Shown here: positions 26,301-34,936 of the stretch, piece by piece | How positions within the stretch are numbered: position 1 is the first letter of the stretch | Layout: every line of letters starts with the position of its first letter | From: a virus | DNA length: 50,906 nucleotides | Reading direction: 5' to 3' (one strand) | IMG/VR virus record: IMGVR_UViG_3300021335_000026 | Coordinates: 1-50,906 of that record | Notes under the pieces: model-generated | What the model was told of the DNA's origin: nothing | The model's input: the letters and a program-made list of their open reading frames with translations, nothing else | The model's database searches: none | Made by a program: the position numbers and the translations under genes

Positions 26301-26843
26301 AGAATATACTGTAAAAGCATCAGATTCATTATCTACGAACCAAGAATAATTTTGCTGTGCTAATCCTAAATATAAAGGCTGAGATCCAAAAAAAGTATTT
26401 GCTGTGGCTGCTGGTGGAGTAAACTTTAAACTGCTTACAGTGTTCCCTCCTTGAGCAAATTCTGGTTTTCCATTAGAAAAAGTTATGTATTGATTTATCT
26501 GTGGACAATTAAAAGGAATTTTAGCAACATTAAGATTTACATAGATATCGTTAACAGAAGCGTCTGTTGGTGATAAGCTAGGTACATCATATTCAAATTG
26601 GAAACTAAAAGTTTGTGTTCCATGTAATCCAGTTCCAGAACCGTCTGTATCTCTAAAATCAGTTCCAGAAGTCATTATTATAGGGGTGTTATCCCCAGTC
26701 AAATCCCAATGTGTACCGTTTATACTCATAGAATCTGGTGCTGAGGTAATAATATATCCCTCTTTAGCCTTAATAGTATAAGTTCCTATATTTCCAGATG
26801 TGTTTTCTGGTTTAACTACGGATTGTAAAAGTGATGTAGCCAT
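23322..26843 (-). CDS. Beta-propeller-like virion protein, 1173 aa
   Basis: Not assigned to a named family. The middle holds two Asp-box-like turns, SVDRDTF near 354 and STDNAVTF near 423, and several WxxxxxxDW/ASATYDW patches, typical of BNR or sialidase-type beta-propellers. The N-terminal 300 residues and C-terminal 350 are Ser/Thr/Asn-rich beta-structure, with a Pro/Thr linker (APTITDGASQPTITAPTLPSG). It ends in YDQCS. It lies between the two separated parts of the stabilisation protein and so probably belongs to the tail tip, possibly binding or cutting a surface sugar. No catalytic residues can be assigned. Confidence 0.55.
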   Translation of the reverse strand: MATSLLQSVVKPENTSGNIGTYTIKAKEGYIITSAPDSMSINGTHWDLTGDNTPIIMTSGTDFRDTDGSGTGLHGTQTFSFQFEYDVPSLSPTDASVNDIYVNLNVAKIPFNCPQINQYITFSNGKPEFAQGGNTVSSLKFTPPAATANTFFGSQPLYLGLAQQNYSWFVDNESDAFTVYSANSGLSLSSTNSKTVNVSTSVFTGDITIYWGTVTVSCTGDFGKASMIFSDGLRSTKDFIRYEPACLINIPEPVTFTGGSRSRRIVKTDDCDFIASNRDNDVFSDLLLESKTNGYSFSLSNFNRLTEAGGNSSVGDAELIFENNLYIAITNAKYALDYSTKTSTGYSSYVHRSVDRDTFTQSIFQNSDGSAMPASVRDVLMIEDVTYAGYDSVNDNHVWYASATYDWNTSSSSAANLPQIYRSTDNAVTFQALLLSGNFTENLDFQKVRHLGNSRDTLSKIKVNLEKDYGFILFNRHDTSDNSSYDFSTLFRFFPSQADSGVSLTAANANSNWIVKPVVLAQNGNVNPSATNPFSTPVYGQRTLKGAVFSLLDLGASGDDGHINFEVFDTGICIFTFKDKYAVSWNFGLDWALGLLPTVNHTHSVSGTSHIYPEHHPSPFLFDNQIYAFTGQTSQYDQRNSTGNNRLIYSLMKINLNDSSSLITGNVPSDWSQGYTPPNQTITVTVADFSPNYPQFYFDGVRYDNVNLLTLTNGTTVTFDQSDSSNAGYQIAFNSVASFSNGSIITNNITTTGTPGQAGAQTQLVIPKHSLNQKHYFYSYTENPSYTINIFGHPISTDYPVEVTDIISSWEVVREHTLKTVTNQNDDHLILDILVDNDQPDNVKRIYAATGESVLVTPRPPAPTITDGASQPTITAPTLPSGTTLETATGDPFLTEVFSDNPFSIVFTRGDGTQMQFDGVFDIIVMSSTRPYIMDTVSNQTYTKYEGTFNATTGAANISGGTLQGGIVKTSDPSFGSYDVGDYNDFGFIYKHYAYGQIRNTSGTGINNLRVISNRSDLQLNANIGSGGVRIGQELTDGNITVPSGYNFSSRPYQAGFYIANPNPLYLDNIMAFPKRINNNYFDVGNFEVGLKLYTDPQGTPYYGGYYWRRNWNFAMQDPSSSSSGTGDITDFPGAFPTFGENDVDPNFIFINSEGFVTELGDNRALPDYDQCS

Positions 26844-26847
26844 ATTA

Positions 26848-29800
26848 TTAAGGTGTTGTAGTGTCTACTTTAGTAGAATCTGTTATATATATATTAAATG
26901 TTGCTGCGGAGTCTCTTGTTGCATCCAAAGGAAAATCATCTTGAGAATCTGGAACGCCATCATTATCATCATCTGTGTCCAGATAATCATACGTGCCATC
27001 TCCATCTGTATCAACAGGTGTGTCGCTTGAGTCTAATGGATCTGTGCCAGCAGCAGCTTCTTCTGTATCGCTAACTCCGTCTCCATCATCGTCTGTGTCA
27101 GCATTATTTCCTATGCCATCACCATCTGTATCAACACTTTCACTAGCATCCAATGGGAAGGCATCACTTGAATCAGGAACACCATCATTGTCGTCATCTG
27201 TATCCGCATTATCTCCTGTACCATCTCCGTCGGTATCTGCACTTTCAGATGCATCATTAGGAAAAGGATCACTGTTGTCGCCTACTCCATCTCCATCAGA
27301 ATCTACTGTTTCGTTGGGGTTTGTGGGGAATGCGTCTGTTCCATCAGGAACCCCATCATCATCACTGTCTGTGTCCAAAGGATCTGATCCTTGAGAAATC
27401 TCTACTGTATCAGGGACTCCGTCTCCATCATCATCAGTATCTACAGTGTTATCTATACCGTCTCCATCAGTATCCAAAGACCTGTTAGGATCATTTGGAA
27501 AAGCATCTGTTCCGTCTGGCACACCGTCATTGTCTGAATCAGAGTCTAATGGATCTGTTCCATCTAACACTTCCTGAGCATCAGTCACTCCATCGTTATC
27601 ATCATCAGTATCAGCGTTATCTCCCGTTCCGTCCCCATCAGTGTCTGTCGTTTCATTTGGATCTGTTGGGAAAGCGTCTAAATTATCTGGACTTCCATCA
27701 TCATCTGTATCAGCGTCTAAAGGATCTGTAGCTGGAGTAGAACTTGTTTCTGTTGCATCTGGTATTGTGTCTCCATCATCGTCTGTATCAGTATTATCGC
27801 CAATACCATCTCCATCTGTATCTGTTGTTTCAGTAGCGTCAAGAGGGAAAGCGTCTGTGCCGTCATTTACACCATCATCATCTGTATCAGAATCTAATGG
27901 ATCTGTTCCATTAGCAGTCTCTGTGACATCAGGCACTCCATCACCATCGTCGTCTGTATCTGCATTATCTCCTGTACCGTCGCCATCTGTATCTGTGGTC
28001 TCACTAGAATCTGTAGGGAATGCATCTGTTCCATCATTTACTCCGTCATCATCAGAATCTGGATCTAATGGATCAGTTGGTGGTGTACTGCTTGTTTCTT
28101 GGGTATCTGTAAGACCGTCATTATCGTCATCAGTATCAGCGTTGTCACCTGTCCCATCTCCATCTGTATCAACTGTTTCTGTAGGATCAGTTGGAAAAGC
28201 ATCATTAACATCTGCTGTACCATCATTATCATCATCTGTATCAACAGTGTCGTCTATATCATCGTCGTCGCTATCTGTGGTTCTAGATGGGTCTGTAGGA
28301 AAATCATCAGATGCGTCTGGAACACCGTCTCCGTCGTCATCTGTGTCAGCATTATCTCCAGTTCCATCAGCATCAGTATCGGTTGTTTCAGAAGGATCAT
28401 TTGGAAAAGCATCTTGCTGATCATTTACGCTATCACCATCGGTATCAGCGTTTGTTGAGCTTGTCGATGTAGGAGGACCTGTTTCTTGACTATCTGGAAT
28501 TCCATCGTTATCATCATCTGGATCATGAATATCAGGTATACCATCACTATCCGTGTCAGTTGTTATTTCTTCTTCTGGATCTGTTGGAGTTGTGTCCGTT
28601 GAATCAGGTGTTCCGTCTCCATCATCATCGGCGTCTGTATTATCTCCTATTCCATCCCCGTCTGTGTCAGTTTGCTCTGTTGGATCTAATGGGAAAGCAT
28701 CAGTTGTGTCTGGAGTGCTATCTCCATCATCATCTGTATCTAAAGAGTCAACTGTACCGTCACTATCTGTATCCGTGTCATCATATAATATTTCACACTC
28801 AACTTCGTCTTCTCTCCACTCCTCCTGAGTACCTTTCATAGATATACTTAGTTGTCTATCTCTAGGATCGTAGCCAGCAATTACAGACCTAGGGTTGTCA
28901 ATAGAAAGGTTGTCGTTAAAGAAATCAATCATTCCAGCATCAGATATCTGATTAATTCGATCTCCTGCTAAAGCGCAAACAACACGTCTTCTTTCATCAA
29001 CAAAATATACAACTCCACCCCACATAATTACTGAAGATGGATTTGCACTTACCCCATACTCACCACCAAAAGCAATATCCTGACCCAAAACGCTTCGAGA
29101 TTGAGAAACATTCCCTGTGCCATCTGCGTTAAATAATACACTTTTATTAAACAGTAATTTAGATACTCTATTTTCTTGAAATACAACAAGGTCAGATTCT
29201 CTAGAAACTATTTTTGTAATGTCCCCGAAAAAATCATCCATGTCCTTAAAATTGACTTCAGACAAATTAAATTCGTTCAAACCATTATATTTTGTGGTTT
29301 GTGAATAAACATTACTATATGTAAGAGAGGTTGTTCTGTTGTTTTGCTTGTAGTCTACTAAATTTACTGATGGTCTATTTTGTAGTTCAAAATATTTTAG
29401 TAAAAACTGATCTTTAATTTTATAAGACTCGATACAATTCCCCCAAGAAAAAACATTGAAGAAATCTAGTGTTATTCTTGCAGGAGAGTTATGAGTTTGG
29501 CTAACGTCTACATCATCTCCAAACACTACTGTAAAATCGCCTCCAGCATTTGTAAAAGATCCAGAACCACTTACGTAGTTGCTCGAATCCATATTGCCTC
29601 CAGAAGGGTTGGTATTGAAGAAAGTTATTCTAGTTCCTCCAGTTACATCATATCTTTGAAAATACTGAACTGCAATGGTTATAGTGGCACTACCTTGTGT
29701 AAGCGTTAATTCTTTACCATTTCCATTACCAAAACTTCCGTTGTTTGGACCGCTTCCTCCAGTAAAATAATTTGCAAATGCTGTATAAGAATCAGTATCA

Positions 29801-32508
29801 AGAGCTATTTGAATTTGATAACCATTGCCAGTAAAAGGATCAGATGAAAGTGCAGGAAAGTTATCCCAATTATCACTGTCTGGATAATTATTAGTGTTTG
29901 TGTATCCTATTGTGGAGGCTGCGCTTAAATTGGTATTTGCTTGTGTTAATGTAGAAGTATCTTCTGGGACTAGTCCAGCACCAACAGGTCCAGATTGATG
30001 ATATCCGTCTGTTATTGAGTATGTTCCTGGTATTTCATAAAATATTTCGTCATTCTTATCATCACCTCTAGTTTCTAAAGTGACGATGTCTGATGATTGT
30101 CTTTTTAGAAAAGATATAGATGAATTAATCTTAACTCTTTTTGCTAAATCGTTTTGTTGTTCATACTGCGATCTCACTATCATCAACAAGTCGTCGCCAA
30201 CATTAGCTGTGATATTAGAGCTGCTTGAGCCATACGTCCCTCTCAAGAAAAATATTCTATCCTCATCTATGTCAGCGGTTAAAGTTGCTTTTGCACCGCT
30301 TTCATGATACCATTCTTCTAAATTTTGATAGTCTGCATTAGAGGTAAATTCATGTGTTATAAATTGATCTCCCCTATTATATTCATCATATTGAAAATTA
30401 ATGACCGTTCCAAGAGGTATTTGTTCTTCAGATTTTGATCCTGATTGAAAAGTGGCAAACCCCCTACTGTATCTAGGATAAGAAAATGTTTGTGGTCTTG
30501 CGTTTACTACCCATCTGTCTCCTAAAGTATGCCCAGTGGCAGATGCAAAATCTACACTTAAGCCTGTTCCTGGAATTGATATAGGAGTTCCAACTGTTAT
30601 TGCCTGTGCTGTCGTTGTTGATCCTGTATTAGCGTCATTGTCAAGGGTGTTTACAATAGTCGTAAAAGTATCACCTGAGGGATTTACTGCATCTATTTCT
30701 ATTGTGATTCTAGAAAAAACACTTGAAGTTGTATACGATCCTGAAATAGTAACATCTGTCTCAACAGCAGAACTTCCAACGACAGGGTAAACGAAAGGAC
30801 CTTCAAAATAAGCCGCACTTCCTGTTTGTGAGTTCGCTAAAGGATCGCTTCTGTTGTTGCTGCTGTCATCAAAATCAGAAAAAGAAGTTAAATCATAATC
30901 ATCTCTTGATATTGAAAATCCAACAGGTTTTATTTTCATGTATAAACCTGCTTGCTGAGCAATTTGAGGATCTCCTGATGCAGGATAATCGTCTGACTCC
31001 AAAAAGTTTCTTTGCTGAAGACTCACTTCTAAAACCTGTGTTTCAACAAGTCCTGTTTTTTGCCCTCTAGTATCCGCTTTTACTATTAAAAAATCACCCT
31101 CTTTTACCTTATCTTTGTCACTACCATTTAATTGTATGTAAGTGAATCCTGTTTCATTGTCTTCATAAAATATGGCAGGAGATATAGTTTCGTGTTTTCC
31201 CTTGCTTTGCTTTACATAAAATCTATAGTATTTAGCGAACTGAGGAGGCAAATGTGATACATCTACAGAAAATTCATTTTTAGTTTTTGATGCGCTTATA
31301 GGCACAAATTTAGATGCGTTTTGCGACGTAAGAACTGTTGTTGATCTTCCGTAGTCGTCTAAATACACCATTCCTATTTCATAATCAACATTTGTCTTAA
31401 TACTTTTTTCTGCATTAGGAGCAGTGATTGTTGATGTATTTAAATTTGTGGTTATGTTTGCTACAACTGGATCACCGTTTGCATCTATGAGATTAAAATT
31501 CTCTTTGTAGTTTGCATATACCAACCTATTTCCTATAAGTTGTTGTGTTTGAGCAGTTAAAGGAACATTATCATAAACTCTAAGAAGTTCCGATTCTGCT
31601 AAAACTTTAAATACTTTATTGTTTTTAAAAAGATATGTGTTGTTTGTGTTGTCAGATAAATTTTGATTTGTCTTATTTATAGTCTCTATAACGTATATGT
31701 TAGGAGAATTACTTTCTTTAAATAATAAATCTACTTCAACTACGTTTTTAGAACCTGTATTGTATTCTATTGTAACATCACTGTATGCGTTAACCATTGA
31801 AGTATTAAGTCCTACAGAAAAATCAATTGAAAACGTGTTTGGGAAAAACCCTATTTCTGAAAAGGGCGATATAGCACTGTATTCACCATGTTTATATTTG
31901 TATCTATATGAAAAATATAAAAACCTTTCTTTAATACTGTTCTCTAGAGCATTACTATTTCCAAGCGTAATACTAGGTGGACTTAATGGTGGCTGCTGAA
32001 TAACATCCAAATCATATTTAGTGTATGTGTTTGCGTCTGTTATCTTAGCAGATTCTACCTCCACTCTTCTCGGCGGGTTGATTCCGTCAGTAAAAAATAT
32101 AAATTTCTTGTTGTTGTCAATATCTATGAGAAGATTTGACTGAATGAAATTTGTTTTGTAAAAATTAAGAACATTTTCTTTCCAAGGTCTAGTGTCCTTC
32201 AAAACAAAAGTAGAAGTGTCATTGTCCTTGTCGTATTCTGCCAAGTAACTTCCTGCATCAGATCTTACAAACCAATATATTTTATTGTTTGCATCATCAG
32301 CAATTGAACCAATACATACAGGATTTGCGCCAAAGTCAAGCTGACTTAGACCTTCATTAGAAAGGCTGTTCTCTAATGCTCCCACATCAGATCCTGAAGA
32401 TCCAATAACTTTTACATTCAAAGCGTCTCGAAACTCCCCTTCTTGAACCAATCTCTCATCGAGATCCTTGTTCATTTTTCCAGTAGAAAAAAGGCTCTTT
32501 ACCTTCAT
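26848..32508 (-). CDS. N-terminal part of gp10-like stabilisation protein fused to a TSP3 repeat array
   Basis: 1886 residues in two parts. Residues 1 to about 1240 resemble the N-terminal propeller part of stabilisation proteins from crAss-like phages: GKMNKDLDERL, GEFRDALNVKV, GSDVGALENSL, and later VVYFVDERRRVVCALAG and VIAGYDPRDRQLSISM. From about 1241 to 1864 the chain is almost entirely thrombospondin type 3 repeats (DTDGDG and DTDDDGDGVPD units alternating with DAFPxDPxET). These are calcium-binding loops common in Bacteroidota surface proteins. A short beta-like end (FNIYITDST) follows. The normal C-terminal region is missing and found in the gene at 22342-23310. It probably forms the tail nozzle with calcium-stiffened arms. 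Confidence 0.78.
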   Translation of the reverse strand: MKVKSLFSTGKMNKDLDERLVQEGEFRDALNVKVIGSSGSDVGALENSLSNEGLSQLDFGANPVCIGSIADDANNKIYWFVRSDAGSYLAEYDKDNDTSTFVLKDTRPWKENVLNFYKTNFIQSNLLIDIDNNKKFIFFTDGINPPRRVEVESAKITDANTYTKYDLDVIQQPPLSPPSITLGNSNALENSIKERFLYFSYRYKYKHGEYSAISPFSEIGFFPNTFSIDFSVGLNTSMVNAYSDVTIEYNTGSKNVVEVDLLFKESNSPNIYVIETINKTNQNLSDNTNNTYLFKNNKVFKVLAESELLRVYDNVPLTAQTQQLIGNRLVYANYKENFNLIDANGDPVVANITTNLNTSTITAPNAEKSIKTNVDYEIGMVYLDDYGRSTTVLTSQNASKFVPISASKTKNEFSVDVSHLPPQFAKYYRFYVKQSKGKHETISPAIFYEDNETGFTYIQLNGSDKDKVKEGDFLIVKADTRGQKTGLVETQVLEVSLQQRNFLESDDYPASGDPQIAQQAGLYMKIKPVGFSISRDDYDLTSFSDFDDSSNNRSDPLANSQTGSAAYFEGPFVYPVVGSSAVETDVTISGSYTTSSVFSRITIEIDAVNPSGDTFTTIVNTLDNDANTGSTTTAQAITVGTPISIPGTGLSVDFASATGHTLGDRWVVNARPQTFSYPRYSRGFATFQSGSKSEEQIPLGTVINFQYDEYNRGDQFITHEFTSNADYQNLEEWYHESGAKATLTADIDEDRIFFLRGTYGSSSSNITANVGDDLLMIVRSQYEQQNDLAKRVKINSSISFLKRQSSDIVTLETRGDDKNDEIFYEIPGTYSITDGYHQSGPVGAGLVPEDTSTLTQANTNLSAASTIGYTNTNNYPDSDNWDNFPALSSDPFTGNGYQIQIALDTDSYTAFANYFTGGSGPNNGSFGNGNGKELTLTQGSATITIAVQYFQRYDVTGGTRITFFNTNPSGGNMDSSNYVSGSGSFTNAGGDFTVVFGDDVDVSQTHNSPARITLDFFNVFSWGNCIESYKIKDQFLLKYFELQNRPSVNLVDYKQNNRTTSLTYSNVYSQTTKYNGLNEFNLSEVNFKDMDDFFGDITKIVSRESDLVVFQENRVSKLLFNKSVLFNADGTGNVSQSRSVLGQDIAFGGEYGVSANPSSVIMWGGVVYFVDERRRVVCALAGDRINQISDAGMIDFFNDNLSIDNPRSVIAGYDPRDRQLSISMKGTQEEWREDEVECEILYDDTDTDSDGTVDSLDTDDDGDSTPDTTDAFPLDPTEQTDTDGDGIGDNTDADDDGDGTPDSTDTTPTDPEEEITTDTDSDGIPDIHDPDDDNDGIPDSQETGPPTSTSSTNADTDGDSVNDQQDAFPNDPSETTDTDADGTGDNADTDDDGDGVPDASDDFPTDPSRTTDSDDDDIDDTVDTDDDNDGTADVNDAFPTDPTETVDTDGDGTGDNADTDDDNDGLTDTQETSSTPPTDPLDPDSDDDGVNDGTDAFPTDSSETTDTDGDGTGDNADTDDDGDGVPDVTETANGTDPLDSDTDDDGVNDGTDAFPLDATETTDTDGDGIGDNTDTDDDGDTIPDATETSSTPATDPLDADTDDDGSPDNLDAFPTDPNETTDTDGDGTGDNADTDDDNDGVTDAQEVLDGTDPLDSDSDNDGVPDGTDAFPNDPNRSLDTDGDGIDNTVDTDDDGDGVPDTVEISQGSDPLDTDSDDDGVPDGTDAFPTNPNETVDSDGDGVGDNSDPFPNDASESADTDGDGTGDNADTDDDNDGVPDSSDAFPLDASESVDTDGDGIGNNADTDDDGDGVSDTEEAAAGTDPLDSSDTPVDTDGDGTYDYLDTDDDNDGVPDSQDDFPLDATRDSAATFNIYITDSTKVDTTTP
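26915..28785 (-). repeat. Thrombospondin type 3 calcium-binding repeat array (coding)
   Basis: About 620 residues built from Asp-rich loops, with roughly a dozen long units of about 35-50 residues, each containing DTDGDGxGDN, DTDDDxDGxPD and DAFPxDPxET or a DPLDxDxDDDG variant. At the DNA level this gives imperfect repeats rich in CCATC, TCATCATC and CTGTATC on the + strand. The units differ at many third positions, so it is an old array kept by selection rather than a recent tandem duplication. Confidence 0.9.
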
Positions 32509-33356
32509 TATTTAATCCACTTATTCTTGCCTTTGAGCCTTTGTACTAGATCATCTATATTGATATTCATTAACTTAATTTTGGCGTTTCTAAGCTTCGC
32601 AGAAGTTGATTTTTTATATCTTCTAACAATATACTCTTGTACACCAAACTTTCTGTCTAAAATCTCTGTTTGTAGATAACTGTACATGTAATCTTCAGCA
32701 AGTTTGTTAATTTTGATTTGATCGTCAGTAGTTCCGAAAAGACCATCAGATACATACTCTAAGATGACTATGTCTCCATCTGTAAGATGTGAACTGAATT
32801 TTATAAACCCAGCTTTTTTATCTACTAAATATGTGCCATTTTTGTTTGCAGATGCTGTGTCCATGCCAAAACGACCCCCTGTATGTTCGTCTTCTAAAGC
32901 ATCAACATCCACTTCTAGTTGACTTGACGACATTCTAGTGTTAGAAATGCTGTTTGTTTCCTGACGATTTCCATTATCGTCAAAAGTATAGTTTGCGTCT
33001 GAGTCTTGAAGGAATGCATCAGGCTGGGCGTTTTCTGTGTTTTTAATTAAAGGATGAAGACGGCCATACTTATCTAAAATAGATGCTTTGACTAATTGAA
33101 CAAAATCCTCTGGCATAACAATCTTTAAATCAGAACCTAATTCAAATTCTAGCTTCTGTGTTTCTTTTAAAGCGTCATAACTTAATTCCTGTATACCCCT
33201 TTTTGCATGATGAAGAACTTGATAGCGAGGGATATCATTAATGATTTTATCATCACCCACATTCATCAACATAAAATTATTTATGATGTCCTTCAATGAC
33301 ACATATTGATATTCGCCATGTCTGGCACTATTGTTATAATATTGTTGTGAGCTCAT
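32508..33356 (-). CDS. Head-tail adaptor or ring protein (crAss-type)
   Basis: A 282-residue protein in the connector block. The N-terminus (QYYNNSARHGEYQYVSLKDI, then INNFMLMNVGDDKIINDIPR) and the segment HHAKRGIQELSYDALKE match proteins placed next to the stabilisation protein in crAss-like and related Bacteroidota podoviruses. These are described as ring or adaptor proteins. The C-terminus is basic (RRYKKSTSAKLRNAKIK). It overlaps the downstream gene by one base and is separated from the upstream one by four bases. Assignment is from remembered family patterns plus order. Confidence 0.65.
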   Translation of the reverse strand: MSSQQYYNNSARHGEYQYVSLKDIINNFMLMNVGDDKIINDIPRYQVLHHAKRGIQELSYDALKETQKLEFELGSDLKIVMPEDFVQLVKASILDKYGRLHPLIKNTENAQPDAFLQDSDANYTFDDNGNRQETNSISNTRMSSSQLEVDVDALEDEHTGGRFGMDTASANKNGTYLVDKKAGFIKFSSHLTDGDIVILEYVSDGLFGTTDDQIKINKLAEDYMYSYLQTEILDRKFGVQEYIVRRYKKSTSAKLRNAKIKLMNINIDDLVQRLKGKNKWIK

Positions 33357-33360
33357 CTAT

Positions 33361-34065
33361 CTAAGTAAGGTTTTCTTTTTCAAATTCTTTCGTGTCTTGA
33401 TTTTCAGCTACAGCAATCACATTTTCTTCTCTGATACTAACTCCAGCATATCGTAATATTTTTACAATAAGTTGTGTTTCTTCCTCTGGGTGCAACTCGA
33501 AATCCTGATGATCAGAAGCACTTGCATTATAAATTGGATCTCCTCCAGATGTAGTGAGGTATGTCCATTTTGGATCAGCAGGAGTTTTGTAATAAACCAT
33601 GCTTAAAACATCTGTGTTTAATAAAGTAGGTGATACCTCTATTTCATTAGCAAAACGTGTAAAAACTTTGTAGGTAGCAGATGGTGAGGATAAATTTGCT
33701 TGATTTAAAAAATAAAACTCTGTTTTATCAACCTCCTCAACGATATCTGTGTTACACAAGACATTGTTGACCATATACATATCAGAAGGTAAAGTATAAT
33801 TGTTAGTCGATCCAACCTGTGTAAGGTTAGACTTTTTAGTAAATATATCAAGCTTATGTGATATATCCTTCACTTCATCAGTAGCCCCTCTAGAGCCTCT
33901 TCGATTATTTTTATTTGATACTGCTTTTCTATAGTTGTCAAAATATTCTTGAAATATTTCTAACTGAGCAGCCTTCGCATAAAGATTGAATTCAAGAGGC
34001 GATATGTAACCGCTATTATCTTTATCGATAATTGAAAGTACGGTATTTCTAACGCTATTGATCAT
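33361..34065 (-). CDS. Connector or ring protein with an EF-hand loop
   Basis: A 234-residue protein preceding the adaptor gene. Residues 14-25 (DKDNSGYISPLE) fit the canonical 12-residue EF-hand calcium loop: Asp1, Asp3, Ser5, Gly6, Tyr7, Ile8, Ser9, Glu12. The surrounding helices (NSVRNTVLSII and FNLYAKAAQLEIFQEYF) complete the helix-loop-helix. The rest has a beta-rich core (NNYTLPSDMYMVNNVL, YKVFTRFANEIEVSP). Related proteins next to the capsid block of Bacteroidota podoviruses serve as head-tail connectors. A strong terminator lies between this gene and the one transcribed before it, so it may start a new transcript. Confidence 0.65.
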   Translation of the reverse strand: MINSVRNTVLSIIDKDNSGYISPLEFNLYAKAAQLEIFQEYFDNYRKAVSNKNNRRGSRGATDEVKDISHKLDIFTKKSNLTQVGSTNNYTLPSDMYMVNNVLCNTDIVEEVDKTEFYFLNQANLSSPSATYKVFTRFANEIEVSPTLLNTDVLSMVYYKTPADPKWTYLTTSGGDPIYNASASDHQDFELHPEEETQLIVKILRYAGVSIREENVIAVAENQDTKEFEKENLT

Positions 34066-34088
34066 TACTTATTTTTATACAAATTTAC

Positions 34089-34120
34089 TAAAAAAACAAA
34101 CCCCTCATGTGAGGGGCTTG
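34089..34120 (-). terminator. Rho-independent terminator behind the capsid-proximal gene
   Basis: Read on the - strand, the perfect 7-bp inverted repeat CCCCTCA/TGAGGGG (34101-34116) is followed by TTTGTTTTTTT. It lies between the stop at 34140 and the next start at 34065. It would end or reduce transcription of the terminase-to-capsid block before the tail genes. Confidence 0.8.
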
Positions 34121-34139
34121 ATAAGGAGGGGGTAAGGCT

Positions 34140-34910
34140 TTATAGCTTCTTAACTATAGCTTCCATTAAATCCATGCCCTCATCTGTCTTGAAATATGCT
34201 GACAATTCCCCTATTGGATTCTCTCCAAATTTAACTTTAAGAATAGTTTGTTGGCTTTTATCATTCCAAACAATTGTCCTATTATCATCTTTAATTGCTA
34301 ATACACCTGAGTCTACTGACCTTATAGCTAAGTTTCTAAGTTTTATATCTGGATCATTAGCATAATCAATAAATTCTTTTGGATTTTCTCTAGCATATAT
34401 AAGCATATCTCTTTTTAATTCAGTAGATGTCATTTTACTAACGTCTGCTCTATACACAATTCTAGCAATTGCCTCTAGTTCCTCGATGGGCATTTCTCTA
34501 CAAGCTAATTGTGCATCTAAGATATATTCTTCTATTTCTAATTCTACTTTTGCGTCTCTATTAGGATCCCACTCTTCATATACCACATCTTTATCAGGAT
34601 GAAGATTACTCAAAAATTTCTGCAAATTAACATTTGCTGCTGGGACTAGAAGCTCTCCATTCTCAAACTCAATCGCTTCTGAAATAACATAACCATCTTG
34701 CTCATCCATAAAAGGTGTTGTTGAATTTGAAGCATATCGTAAAGGACGATAATTATCTCCATCAAAAAATTGAAGTGGTTTATTTGGATGATGTGATGAT
34801 CTAAGTAAGTATGATATTGGGTTCTTGTTACCTTTTAGAATGTAACGTCGATCTTTTACTACCCAATTATCTTTTTTAGCACTAGCTCGTGCTGTTTTTG
34901 TTGTTGCCAT
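34140..34910 (-). CDS. Hypothetical virion protein next to the major capsid protein, 256 aa
   Basis: No named family is recognised. The N-terminus is basic and Ala/Lys-rich (ATTKTARASAKKDNWVVKDR). The middle is acidic and helical (LEIEEYILDAQLACREMPIEELEAIARIV). The C-terminal third (LRNLAIRSVDSGVLAI, then WNDKSQQTILKVKFGENP) is a compact beta/alpha part. It lies directly after the capsid gene, separated by a long-loop hairpin, and before a terminator, which suits a head decoration or completion protein. That role is inference. Confidence 0.55.
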   Translation of the reverse strand: MATTKTARASAKKDNWVVKDRRYILKGNKNPISYLLRSSHHPNKPLQFFDGDNYRPLRYASNSTTPFMDEQDGYVISEAIEFENGELLVPAANVNLQKFLSNLHPDKDVVYEEWDPNRDAKVELEIEEYILDAQLACREMPIEELEAIARIVYRADVSKMTSTELKRDMLIYARENPKEFIDYANDPDIKLRNLAIRSVDSGVLAIKDDNRTIVWNDKSQQTILKVKFGENPIGELSAYFKTDEGMDLMEAIVKKL

Positions 34911-34936
34911 TATATTAAAATTAAATTAAATTAAAA

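Noticed and set aside
26993-28828. Long Ser/Pro-rich open frames on the + strand (up to 259 codons)
   Set aside because: They are antisense images of the Asp-rich TSP3 repeats; Asp codons read backwards give Ser/Val/Ile patterns without stops. No start signals or folds support them.
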